Part shown: piece after piece, positions 24,101-31,939 of the stretch
How the letters are laid out: each line of letters starts with the position of its first letter
Position numbering within the stretch: position 1 is the stretch's first letter
Assembly (NCBI RefSeq): GCF_027587375.1
Contig: NZ_JAMXIC010000011.1
Span: 62,001 to 126,000 of the forward strand
Length of the DNA stretch: 64,000 nt
From: Arthrobacter sp. B2a2-09
GTDB taxonomy: Bacteria; Actinomycetota; Actinomycetes; Actinomycetales; Micrococcaceae
Reading direction: 5' to 3'
Program-made: the position numbers and the translations under genes
The notes under the pieces: model-generated
What the model was told of the DNA's origin: nothing
Database searches by the model: none
Seen by the model: the letters and a program-made list of their open reading frames with translations, nothing else

Positions 24101-25374
24101 GTACCAGCCATGCCGGGCAGGGCGTCATGCGGGTGGGCGCCGCCGTCGTCGAAATCTCGCCGCCCGCAGGTACGCCGATGGCCGGATTCGCAGCAAGGAC
24201 CGAACCGAGCACCGGCGTCCACGACCCCCTGACCGTTCGGGCGTTGGCTGTCGATGACACGTGCTGGATCACCGTGGATGTGTGCGGCCTTCATGAAGAC
24301 ACCTGCACCCGCATCGCACACGGTTTGCCACTTATGCCGGAACGCGTCGCAATCACCGCCACCCATACGCACGCAGGTCCGTGCGTCATGCCGGGCCGGC
24401 TCGGAGGACATGACCCTCTGCTCTTGGAGGAGATCGTCTCGGCTTGCCGCGAGGCCACGGAGGCCGCCGTGGCCTCCCAGCGGCCTGCGACCCTGCAATA
24501 CGGCCAATCGCGCGGAGTGGACGTTGCCAGGAACCGGCGCCACCCCGAACGTGAGGTGGATCCGCCCGTCCAAGTTGCCACGTTCAGCGACGCACGCGGA
24601 CAAGTGCTTGCCTGGATCGTTCTCTATCCCTGCCACCCGGTGGTCCTGGGTCCGGAAAACCGACTCATCAGCGGCGATTATCCTGCGTTCACCAGGAGCG
24701 TCCTGGAGGAACATTCCCCGGGCTCGGTGGCCCTTTTCCTGCCCGGGACCGCCGGGGACATCAACTCGGGCCATCCCGCCGACGCGTCGTACACTCTTTC
24801 CGGCTCCGCCGGCAGGACGATGGAGCAGGCGCGCAAGATCGGAGAACATGTGGCCGCATCCGTATTGGGGACCCCCCTCCTGCCTATCTCGGATTCCGGG
24901 ATGACTTCCGCCGCTCGGAGGACCATCAGCGTCGCAATGAATTCGCGCGATGCGGTTTCGCCCGCGGAGTTGAGCCGGCAGTGGGAGGCCGAAGCGGTTT
25001 CAGCCGATCCGGGCCGGCGATCCCTTCTCAACGCGTGGAAGCAATGGGCCATGGACCGCAGCCCCGGAGAGGAAATGTCCTGGCGAGCACCGGTGAGTGC
25101 CTTCAACTGGCAGGGCCTGACCCTCGTAGGATTGCCCGGAGAACCATTCCTGGCGACAACGGAAGCCATCACCTCCGAGGTCGAGGGGCCCGTCCTTGTC
25201 ACTGGCTACACCAACGGGTGCCCCGGATACTTTCCGACCGCCGATGAATATGGTTTCGGAGGATACGAGGTGGAGGACGCGCACCGCTACTACGGCATGC
25301 CGGCCCCCTTTGCGCCGGGCAGTGCCGAAACCCTGGTCCAGGCCGCATTGGAACTCATGGGTGAGCTCCAATGA
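24097..25374 (+). CDS. Neutral/alkaline ceramidase-like (N-acyl hydrolase) protein
   Basis: 425 residues matching the N-terminal catalytic domain of neutral ceramidases. MRVGAAVVEISPPAGTPMAGFAAR opens it (VGAAVVEISPPAGTPMAGF). ITATHTHAGP carries the zinc-binding His pair, LYPCHPVVLGPENRLISGDY another zinc-ligand region, and FLPGTAGDINSG the segment equivalent to the catalytic Ser region. It lacks the usual C-terminal immunoglobulin-like domain and any signal peptide, so it probably acts in the cytoplasm. An amidase for an N-acylated sugar is one possibility; a lipid amide is another. ATGA overlaps join it to both neighbours. Confidence 0.82.
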   Translation: MSTSHAGQGVMRVGAAVVEISPPAGTPMAGFAARTEPSTGVHDPLTVRALAVDDTCWITVDVCGLHEDTCTRIAHGLPLMPERVAITATHTHAGPCVMPGRLGGHDPLLLEEIVSACREATEAAVASQRPATLQYGQSRGVDVARNRRHPEREVDPPVQVATFSDARGQVLAWIVLYPCHPVVLGPENRLISGDYPAFTRSVLEEHSPGSVALFLPGTAGDINSGHPADASYTLSGSAGRTMEQARKIGEHVAASVLGTPLLPISDSGMTSAARRTISVAMNSRDAVSPAELSRQWEAEAVSADPGRRSLLNAWKQWAMDRSPGEEMSWRAPVSAFNWQGLTLVGLPGEPFLATTEAITSEVEGPVLVTGYTNGCPGYFPTADEYGFGGYEVEDAHRYYGMPAPFAPGSAETLVQAALELMGELQ

Positions 25375-26438
25375 CAGGCCGTCCAACCATCACGCAGTTG
25401 GCGGCCGAACTCGGCATCGCCCCCTCAACCGTGTCCAGGGCCTTTACCCGGCCAAACCTCCTCAAACCGGAGACGGTGGCACTGGTTCAAAAAGCTGCGG
25501 AAGCTGCCGGCTATGTCCCGAACCATCACGCACGCGCCCTCTCAACAGGACGCGCCGGCGCGATCGGACTCATCGTGCCGGACATCGCCAACCCGTTTTT
25601 CCCTCCGCTGGTCCGCGCGGCTCAAAACTACGCGAGCGACCTCGGACTCTCCGTATTTTTAGCGGACACGGATGAAGACCCCAATCGGGAAGACCGTCTC
25701 ATCTCACGGATGGCGCCCCAGGTTGAAGGGTTGATCGTCGTTTCATCCCGGCTCGCTTCGGCCCGCATCCGGCAAATCGCCGATTCCCAGCGCGTGGCCT
25801 TCATCAACCGCGATGTTCCGGAGACCTACCGGGTGCTGCTGGACACCTCTGCGGCAATCCGCTCTGCGCTGACGCACTTGTCGGAGCTCGGCCATCGTCG
25901 CATCGCCTACGTCGGCGGTCCACCGCAATCATGGGCAAACAAGCAGCGTCACTCGGCTGTGGACAACTTCTCGAAGGCCCACGCCCTCGAGGTCACGCAC
26001 TTCAGTGCGGATCCGGGCACCTACGAAGCCGCGAAGGCGCTCGGTGATTCGGTGGCAGCATCCGGGGTCACCGCAGTCATCGCTTTTGACGACGTCATCG
26101 CGCACGGCCTCATGGGCGGATTCGCTGCCGCGGGCGTGGACGTACCGAAGGACTTGAGCGTCATCGGATGCGACGACACGCTCGCGACCACAACGTTTCC
26201 TGCCCTTTCCACGATCGCGGTCAATGTCGGTGCCGCAGCCCGGCGCGCCGTCGCCGCCCTATCTGAGAACCCAGGCTCAACCAGCCTGACCGGAGCGAGG
26301 ATCATCTTCGAGGGAACCCTCGTCCTCAGGGGAACAACAGGAGCGGTCCGGCCTACATCCAGCCCGCTAACGCTAGAACCGGAGCTCGATCACCCGGCGA
26401 CCCGACGCGTCCAGACTGGCCGCGGCAGTGACAGCTGA
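25371..26438 (+). CDS. LacI family repressor of the amino-sugar operon
   Basis: 355 residues. The HTH is at the N-terminus (TITQLAAELGIAPSTVSRAF), followed by a periplasmic-binding-like effector domain (IGLIVPDIANPFFPPLVR, DLSVIGCDDTLATTTFPALS). The last gene of the operon (ATGA overlap), it probably binds the TGCAAACGTTTGCA site ahead of the first gene. Its final ~22 residues are encoded on the strand opposite the 3' end of the convergent HAD gene (66 bp overlap) and look like read-through beyond the normal end of the family. Confidence 0.9.
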   Translation: MTGRPTITQLAAELGIAPSTVSRAFTRPNLLKPETVALVQKAAEAAGYVPNHHARALSTGRAGAIGLIVPDIANPFFPPLVRAAQNYASDLGLSVFLADTDEDPNREDRLISRMAPQVEGLIVVSSRLASARIRQIADSQRVAFINRDVPETYRVLLDTSAAIRSALTHLSELGHRRIAYVGGPPQSWANKQRHSAVDNFSKAHALEVTHFSADPGTYEAAKALGDSVAASGVTAVIAFDDVIAHGLMGGFAAAGVDVPKDLSVIGCDDTLATTTFPALSTIAVNVGAAARRAVAALSENPGSTSLTGARIIFEGTLVLRGTTGAVRPTSSPLTLEPELDHPATRRVQTGRGSDS

Positions 26439-27050
26439 GTAATCCGCGATCTGCCACAGCCCATCCGCCGCCTCGCCGCCGACGTCGCCCACCACCACGG
26501 TCCGCATGCCGGCCGCACGGGCGGCAGCGATGCCCGCCGGGGCATCTTCGAAGACGACGACGTCGGCCGGCTCGGCACCCAGCAGCGCGGCTGCCCTGAG
26601 GTAGCCTTCAGGGTCGGGCTTGCCGCGGGTCACGGCCTCGGAGGTAACAGTGGTCGCAGGCATCTCGAGTCCGGCCGCCTGCATGCGCACCCCGGCGAGG
26701 ATCCCATCAGCCGAGGTGACCATGGCGACGGCGTCGGCAGGCAATGACCGCAGCAGGTCCGCGGCTCCGGGCAACGCCACGATCCCGTCCGTCCGGGTCC
26801 GCTCCATCTCGCCGAGTTCCTCCGCGAGCGCGTCGATGTCAGCTCCAGCCGGGGCGAAGCGGCGCACCGTGTCCTTGGCCTGGACCCCGTGTGAAGTCCG
26901 CAGGATCTCGTCGATATCCAGTCCATACCGGCCGGCGAATTCGCTCCACACTTCCTCCACGATCGCGGTGGAATCCACCAAGGTGCCGTCCATATCGAAG
27001 AGGACAGCCCGGACGGTCAGGGTTTTCACGGCTTCAGCAGGCAGGTTCAT
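26373..27050 (-). CDS. HAD-superfamily sugar-phosphatase-like hydrolase
   Basis: 225 residues. AVLFDMDGTLVDS provides nucleophile Asp19 and Asp21; a helical cap domain follows; MVTSADGI gives motif II, GKPDPEGYL motif III Lys, and VVFEDAPAGIAAARAAGM motif IV. This is the beta-phosphoglucomutase-like subclass, usually phosphatases of small sugar or polyol phosphates. A decayed copy of its 3' end lies 8 kb upstream at 18411-18469. Its 3' end overlaps the LacI gene. Transcribed after the VOC gene, 54 bp apart. Confidence 0.9.
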   Translation of the reverse strand: MNLPAEAVKTLTVRAVLFDMDGTLVDSTAIVEEVWSEFAGRYGLDIDEILRTSHGVQAKDTVRRFAPAGADIDALAEELGEMERTRTDGIVALPGAADLLRSLPADAVAMVTSADGILAGVRMQAAGLEMPATTVTSEAVTRGKPDPEGYLRAAALLGAEPADVVVFEDAPAGIAAARAAGMRTVVVGDVGGEAADGLWQIADYSAVTAAASLDASGRRVIELRF

Positions 27051-27104
27051 GCATCCATCCTGCCGTTGAAGCTGGTCCGCGGCCCAACTTTTACAGTGTG
27101 AGTC

Positions 27105-27482
27105 CTAGCCGTTGGGCCTGTTGGGTATGTACTGGACGGCCCATTTGTTGCCGTCCGGATCGGCGAAGTACACAAAGTGGCCCCAATCCTGGACGTCGAT
27201 GTCGCTGACTTCGACGCCGTTGGCCTTGAGCTGGCTGTGGGCCTCCTGGATGTCGCCCACCACCATCTGCAGGCTGGGGGCGGTGCCGGGAGGCGCGTCG
27301 TTCAGGCCCTCGCCGATGCAGATGGAGCAGGCCGAGCCAGGCGGCGTCAGTTGGACGAAGCGGATGCCGTCCATGGGCCGCTCGTCGTAGTCGGCGTTGA
27401 AGCCCACTTTGTTGACGTAGAAATCCTTGGCGCGGTCCACATCGGACACAGGGACAAACACAAGTTCAAGTTTCCAGTCCAT
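27105..27482 (-). CDS. VOC (glyoxalase/bleomycin-resistance fold) protein
   Basis: 125 residues from MDWKLELVFVPVSDVDRAKD; the longer open frame upstream lacks family similarity. Two beta-alpha-beta-beta-beta modules are visible, ending GHFVYFADPDGNKWAVQYIP, the usual VOC C-terminus with a metal-binding Glu replaced by Gln. Function in the family ranges from detoxification to dioxygenases, and none can be assigned. A decayed fragment of the same gene lies at 18489-18519. Confidence 0.87.
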   Translation of the reverse strand: MDWKLELVFVPVSDVDRAKDFYVNKVGFNADYDERPMDGIRFVQLTPPGSACSICIGEGLNDAPPGTAPSLQMVVGDIQEAHSQLKANGVEVSDIDVQDWGHFVYFADPDGNKWAVQYIPNRPNG

Positions 27483-27529
27483 GCGCCAAAGGCTATCGGC
27501 GGAGCCGGAAAACCGGTAGGGGGGCAGCA

Positions 27530-27592
27530 CAACGCGGGGTCACTTACGGCCCATGTTGCTGCTCGAATTGGGCCGTAAGTGACCCCGCGTTG
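27530..27592. terminator. Perfect 24-bp-arm hairpin between MFS and VOC genes
   Basis: Arms 27530-27553 and 27569-27592 pair without mismatch around a 15-nt loop. It lies 12 bp after the stop of the minus-strand MFS gene and is the likely terminator of that unit. Confidence 0.7.
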
Positions 27593-27604
27593 ACGAGGCC
27601 GTGG

Positions 27605-29074
27605 CTAGACCGCTTGAAGGGAAGGCTCGACGGCGGTGCTCACCTGGGTGCCTACTTCTGCTTCGGTTTCGGCCTGGCTTGCGGCGAGTTGAGCCGCCAG
27701 GCTGCGTGCACGGGCTCGGGACGGAAGGAGCCACGCCACCAAAGTGGCAAGGACAAGCACGGACGCACCAACGTAGATGGCGGGAATGGCCGCGTCCACA
27801 TAGCCCGTGGGAGTGAGTTTGCCCCCGGCTCCGGTGAAGACCGCCGTCAGGACCGCTACGCCCAGGGCTACTCCGATCTCCCGGAGCGTGGAGTTGGTGC
27901 CGCTCGCCTTCGCATGGTCCTCGGCGCGCATGTTGGCGAGCACCGACGTCGACATCGGGGCGAAAACCAGGCCCATGCCGATTCCCGCCGCAATGAAGCC
28001 TGGCACCAGCGTTTCGTAGGGGACGCTCGCGGAAAGGACTCCGGCCAGCCAGAACATGCCCGCTGTGAGCAATGCGAGGCCTGTAATCATCAGGGTCCTG
28101 GTGCCAAGCCGCGGTGCCAGCAGGCCGGCCAGCGGCGCCACGAACATGGGGGCCAACGTCCAAGGCATTGTCATGGCGCCGGCCGCGAGGGGCCCGTGGC
28201 CCTGCACCACCTGCAGGAACTGGATGAGGATGAAGACGGACCCGAAGATCCCGAAGCTGAAGGTCAAGCCGATCAGGTTGGCCACGGTGAAGCTGCGGTC
28301 GCGGAAGAGCCGGAGCGGAAGCAGCGGCGCGGCGACGCGGGATTCCCACAGAACGAAGGCCACCAGCAGTACGCCACCACCGATCAAGGCGCCGAGCACT
28401 TCGGCACTGGACCAGCCGGCGTCGTTCCCTCGGACAATGCCGAAGACGAGCGCCAGGAGGCCCACCCCGGAGAGAAGAAGGCCTACGACGTCGGCGCGGA
28501 CGCGTGCGCCGAAGCTATTCGGCAGCGCGAAGAGCGCCAGCGGAATCGACAGGATTCCGCTGGGCACGTTGAGCCAGAAGATCGCTTCCCAGCTCCAGCC
28601 TTCCACGACTGCGCCGCCGATCAGCGGCCCCAGGGCAACACCCAGGCCGGAGACTCCGCCCCAGATGCCGATCGCGAGCGGGCGCAGCTTATCGCTGACC
28701 GAGCCCACCAGCAGCGTGAGCGACAGCGGCATGAGGGCCGCAGAACCAACGCCCTGGACTGCGCGGGCGGCTATGAGCTGCAACGGATCCGTGCTGACGG
28801 CTGCCGCTGCGGAAGCGAGGGTGAAGATGGCAAGGCCCGCGATGAACACATGGCGGCGGCCGAAGCGGTCCCCCAGGCCGACGGCCAGCAGCATGAACGC
28901 CGCGAAGCTCAGGGAGTAGGCGTTGACGATCCACTGCAGTTCCTCGACGCTCGCGCCGAGGGCCTTGTGCATCACGGGCAGTGCGTTGGTGACCACCAGG
29001 TTGTCCAAGGTGGCCATGAAGACAGGTAGGGAGGCCGCCACAATGGCCAGCCAGACGGGAATGGTGCGTTTCAT
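27605..29074 (-). CDS. MFS drug exporter, DHA2 (14-TM) family
   Basis: 489 residues with about fourteen hydrophobic segments. LDNLVVTNALPVM near residue 23 and GVGSAALMPLSLTLL near residue 110 are the motif D1 and C-type signatures of EmrB/QacA-like proton antiporters. A soluble C-terminus rich in Ala and Glu ends the protein. It is divergent from a TetR gene with two dyad operators in the 93-bp gap, the classic arrangement of a multidrug exporter and its repressor. Confidence 0.93.
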   Translation of the reverse strand: MKRTIPVWLAIVAASLPVFMATLDNLVVTNALPVMHKALGASVEELQWIVNAYSLSFAAFMLLAVGLGDRFGRRHVFIAGLAIFTLASAAAAVSTDPLQLIAARAVQGVGSAALMPLSLTLLVGSVSDKLRPLAIGIWGGVSGLGVALGPLIGGAVVEGWSWEAIFWLNVPSGILSIPLALFALPNSFGARVRADVVGLLLSGVGLLALVFGIVRGNDAGWSSAEVLGALIGGGVLLVAFVLWESRVAAPLLPLRLFRDRSFTVANLIGLTFSFGIFGSVFILIQFLQVVQGHGPLAAGAMTMPWTLAPMFVAPLAGLLAPRLGTRTLMITGLALLTAGMFWLAGVLSASVPYETLVPGFIAAGIGMGLVFAPMSTSVLANMRAEDHAKASGTNSTLREIGVALGVAVLTAVFTGAGGKLTPTGYVDAAIPAIYVGASVLVLATLVAWLLPSRARARSLAAQLAASQAETEAEVGTQVSTAVEPSLQAV

Positions 29075-29119
29075 GATGACTCCACGAGGTCGCTGAAGGT
29101 GTCGCTTTACCAGGATGTT

Positions 29120-29135
29120 GTAATCGAATGATTAC
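29120..29135. promoter_or_regulatory. TetR-type operator, exporter-proximal
   Basis: GTAATCGAATGATTAC: perfect 6-bp arms with a 4-bp spacer, 46 bp upstream of the MFS start. It resembles the second dyad at 29152-29167. Confidence 0.7.
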
Positions 29136-29151
29136 TTAAAACCCAAAGTTA

Positions 29152-29167
29152 GTTATCGACTGATAAC
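29152..29167. promoter_or_regulatory. TetR-type operator abutting the tetR start codon
   Basis: GTTATCGACTGATAAC: perfect 6-bp arms with a 4-bp spacer, ending at the base before the ATG. It is centred 32 bp from the other dyad, about three helical turns. It leaves no room for a ribosome site, so the tetR mRNA is probably leaderless or uses a later start. Confidence 0.7.
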
Positions 29168-29884
29168 ATGTCAAGTGTGGCGAAGAAAACAGTGGGCACA
29201 GGCGCCCCGGAAACAGGCTCAACCAGCCAGGCAACTGCCGAACGCATACCTGCCGCGCAACGGCGCGAACTGATCCTGGAAGCTGCCACGGGCGTCTTCG
29301 CCGAGCGTGGCTACGCTGGTTCCACCACAGACCAGGTGGCCAAGGCAGCGGGCATCAGCCAGCCATACGTGGTGCGGATGTTCGGCACCAAGGAAACCCT
29401 GTTCCTTGAAGCCCTGGACCGAGCCCAAGGCAAGTTGCTGCGGGCGTTCCGCGAAGTCATCGCGGCCTACGACGCCGGAGAGCTCACCGAAGAACTGCAG
29501 CACCTTGATCCTGCCGTCGGGAACGGCCGACCGGAACAGCTCAAACAGCTCATGGCCATCGCCTACGCGGATCTGGTGGAGGACCGCGGGATCCTCATGA
29601 TGCTGATGCAGGCTTTCGTGGCAGGTCATGAACCCGCCATCGGGGCACGGGCCAGGGAGGGATTCCTGGATATTTACCGCCTGGTGCGGGATGAAGCCGG
29701 CCTGTCCCCCGAAACCTCCCGCGACTTCCTTGCCCAGGGCATGCTCATGAACACCCTGATCGGCATTCGCCTGCCGGAAGTCTACGAACAGGACGAGACG
29801 GCCGAGGAGTTGCTTGAGTGCACCCTGCGGTCCAAGCTGCCGATGGTGCTCAAGGCAAGCAAGGCGCAGCGCCGGGCGGGTTAG
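29168..29884 (+). CDS. TetR/AcrR family regulator of the MFS exporter
   Basis: 238 residues with an N-terminal extension of ~30 residues before the HTH (RRELILEAATGVFAERGYAG, then TDQVAKAAGISQPYVVRMFG). The C-terminal helical domain is of ordinary length. It is divergent from the DHA2 exporter, with two dyads in between, and very likely represses both genes until an exported compound binds. No Shine-Dalgarno sequence precedes the ATG. Confidence 0.92.
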   Translation: MSSVAKKTVGTGAPETGSTSQATAERIPAAQRRELILEAATGVFAERGYAGSTTDQVAKAAGISQPYVVRMFGTKETLFLEALDRAQGKLLRAFREVIAAYDAGELTEELQHLDPAVGNGRPEQLKQLMAIAYADLVEDRGILMMLMQAFVAGHEPAIGARAREGFLDIYRLVRDEAGLSPETSRDFLAQGMLMNTLIGIRLPEVYEQDETAEELLECTLRSKLPMVLKASKAQRRAG

Positions 29885-29925
29885 GCTGGGCTGCGCCGCA
29901 GGGCTGTGTGCCGCTGAGACCGTGG

Positions 29926-29978
29926 GCTGCGTTCCGGAACGCAGCGCCCTGCCCGCACCCACGAATTCGTGGGCGGGC
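29926..29978. terminator. Two adjacent palindromes between convergent tetR and upp
   Basis: GCTGCGTTCCGGAACGCAGC (29926-29945) is a perfect 20-bp palindrome. CCCACGAATTCGTGGG (29958-29973) is a second, flanked by GCCCG and CGGGC that extend the stem with a bulge. Together they form a probable bidirectional terminator. Confidence 0.6.
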
Positions 29979-29981
29979 TCG

Positions 29982-30617
29982 CTAGCCAGCTACGCCGTAG
30001 AGCCGGTCTCCGGCGTCGCCCAGGCCCGGAACGATGTAGGCCTTTTCGTTGAGCCTCTCGTCGATCGAGGCGAGGACGATCTTGACGTTGGCCTCGGAAA
30101 GCTCTTCTTCCAGCTTGGCCAGGCCCTCCGGGGCCGCGAGCAGGCAGATGCACGTGACGTCCGAAGCACCGCGCTTGAACAGGAACTTGATGGCTTCGCG
30201 CAGGGTGCCGCCGGTCGCGAGCATGGGGTCCAGCACGAAGATCTGGCGGCCGGTGAGGTCCTCGGGGAGGCGCTCGGCGTAGGTGATGATGTCCAGGGTC
30301 TCTTCGTCGCGGGCCATGCCCAGGAAGCCCACTTCGGCGGTGGGGACCAGCTTGGTCATGCCCTCGAGCATGCCAAGGCCCGCTCGCAGGATGGGGACCA
30401 CCAGCGGCGTCGGCTTGGTGAAGGCAGTGCCGATCGCCTTGGTGACAGGGGTTTCGATCTCTACCGCTTCAGTCCTGACCTCGCGGGTGGCCTCGTAGGC
30501 CAGCAGGGTGACGAGTTCTTCGGTGAGTTGCCGGAAGACCGGTGAAGGAGTGTTCTTATCCCGCAGAACGGTGAGCTTGTGAGCGACCAGCGGGTGGTCC
30601 ACGACGAGTGTGCGCAT
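29982..30617 (-). CDS. upp: Uracil phosphoribosyltransferase
   Basis: 211 residues from [20 protein letters not shown], the family's usual start; a longer open frame upstream has no similarity. It salvages uracil with PRPP to make UMP in the cytoplasm. The PRPP-binding loop is [16 protein letters not shown], and the uracil-binding C-terminal end reads [17 protein letters not shown]. Length and order are standard for bacterial Upp. It is divergent from tadA with a 23-bp gap between start codons, so promoters must overlap. Confidence 0.97.
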   Translation of the reverse strand: MRTLVVDHPLVAHKLTVLRDKNTPSPVFRQLTEELVTLLAYEATREVRTEAVEIETPVTKAIGTAFTKPTPLVVPILRAGLGMLEGMTKLVPTAEVGFLGMARDEETLDIITYAERLPEDLTGRQIFVLDPMLATGGTLREAIKFLFKRGASDVTCICLLAAPEGLAKLEEELSEANVKIVLASIDERLNEKAYIVPGLGDAGDRLYGVAG

Positions 30618-30640
30618 GACTCCAAAACTATCATTGAGGC

Positions 30641-31150
30641 ATGAGCACCAACGAGCCTTATCACGCGGAGCACGCGGCCTGGATGGGTCTGGCCCTGGAC
30701 GAGGCCCGGCGGGCGCTGGATACGGAGGATGTGCCGATCGGCGCTGTCGTTTTAGGGCCCGACGGCGGTGTGCTGGGTGCTGGGCGGAACGAACGGGAAG
30801 CGCATGGCGATCCAACGGCCCACGCCGAGATCGTCGCCATTCGTGAGGCGGCCGCCGCCCTGCAGCGCCATGCCCTTGAGCTCGGTGAGGGCGGAGACGG
30901 CTGGCGGCTCGAGGACTGCACCCTCGTGGTGACGCTGGAGCCGTGTGCGATGTGCGCCGGGGCCATTGTGCTGGCCCGGATTCCGCGGGTGGTCTTCGGC
31001 GCGTGGGATGAGAAGGCCGGTGCCGCCGGATCCGTGTTCGATATCTTGCGGGAACGCCGGCTCAACCACTGGGTGGAGGTCTACGCGGGCGTGCGCGAAG
31101 AGGAATGTTCAGCGTTGCTGCGGGATTTCTTCGCAACTCACCGGAAATAG
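30641..31150 (+). CDS. tadA: tRNA(adenine34) deaminase
   Basis: 169 residues. The zinc and catalytic sites are present: His61 and Glu63 in AHAEIVAI, and Cys102 and Cys105 in [12 protein letters not shown]. The enzyme converts A34 to inosine in tRNA-Arg(ACG). The family's [19 protein letters not shown] follows. An insert between HAE and PCAMC ([16 protein letters not shown]) is typical of actinobacterial versions. A general nucleoside deaminase is the only alternative and is less likely. Confidence 0.93.
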   Translation: MSTNEPYHAEHAAWMGLALDEARRALDTEDVPIGAVVLGPDGGVLGAGRNEREAHGDPTAHAEIVAIREAAAALQRHALELGEGGDGWRLEDCTLVVTLEPCAMCAGAIVLARIPRVVFGAWDEKAGAAGSVFDILRERRLNHWVEVYAGVREEECSALLRDFFATHRK

Positions 31151-31232
31151 CAGCTGCCCTCCTGATCGCCCTTGAAATTTGCGGGGTATTGGACGTCAGA
31201 TGGTCTCAGGCAGCACACCTGAGGAGGACCTC

Positions 31233-31619
31233 ATGACCGTCTCTTTCAACCACACCATCGTCTATGCAACGGACAAACGCCGTTCCGCGGAGTTCCTCGC
31301 CAGGGTATTTGGACTGCCGGAGCCACAACCTGTGTGGTCCTTCATGACCGTGTCCTTTGACCATGGAGTAGCCCTCGATTTCGCCGCGGCGGACCGGCCC
31401 ATCTCGCCCCAGCACTATGCCTTCCTGGTCAGTGAGGACGACTTCGACGGGATCTTCGCCCGGATCCAGGCCGAGGAAATCCCCTATTGGGCGGACCCTG
31501 CACGGTCCCGCCCCCAGCAGATCAACCACAACGACGGCGGACGCGGCGTTTACTTCGCGGATCCGGACGGGCATTTCCTCGAGGCGATCACGCGGCCGTA
31601 TGGATCAGGTGCCGCATGA
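31233..31619 (+). CDS. VOC family protein (second)
   Basis: 128 residues from MTVSFNHTIVYATDKRRSAE; this start follows GAGGAGG by five bases, better than the upstream start at 31179. The two-module VOC fold ends NDGGRGVYFADPDGHFLEAI with the usual metal-binding Glu. The gene overlaps the acylphosphatase start (ATGA), so both are made together; a functional link is not evident. Confidence 0.88.
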   Translation: MTVSFNHTIVYATDKRRSAEFLARVFGLPEPQPVWSFMTVSFDHGVALDFAAADRPISPQHYAFLVSEDDFDGIFARIQAEEIPYWADPARSRPQQINHNDGGRGVYFADPDGHFLEAITRPYGSGAA

Positions 31620-31894
31620 GTTCCCAAGTACGCGTCATTGCGATGGTGACCGGCCGTGTCCAAGGCGTCGGTTTCCGCTATTCCACAATGCACCAAGCCC
31701 GATCGTTGGGACTGACCGGAGAAGCGGCCAACCAGATGGACGGCTCGGTGCAGGTGATCGCTGAAGGTGATCGCGAAGCCGTCGACTCCCTGCTGGAATG
31801 GCTGCAATCCCGGGATGCCCCCGGCCGCGTAAAACACGTGGATGCCACGTTCACGCAAGCCACCGGCGAGTTCTCCGGATTCTGGGTGGACTGA
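31616..31894 (+). CDS. Acylphosphatase
   Basis: 92 residues, the whole length of the family. GRVQGVGFRYST contains catalytic Arg21, and Asn39 in EAANQMDGSVQV is the second catalytic residue. It hydrolyses acyl phosphates such as 1,3-bisphosphoglycerate in vitro. It overlaps the VOC gene upstream by four bases. Confidence 0.93.
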   Translation: MSSQVRVIAMVTGRVQGVGFRYSTMHQARSLGLTGEAANQMDGSVQVIAEGDREAVDSLLEWLQSRDAPGRVKHVDATFTQATGEFSGFWVD

Positions 31895-31939
31895 AGCCGC
31901 CCAGACTGAGCCCGGGCTTAGGCGTTCGCGGCGTTCGCC

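Noticed and set aside
28056..28919. Long plus-strand open frame opposite the MFS gene (about 287 codons)
   Set aside because: It is antisense to a well-supported 14-TM exporter gene, is dominated by low-complexity residues, and matches no family; typical for high-GC antisense frames.
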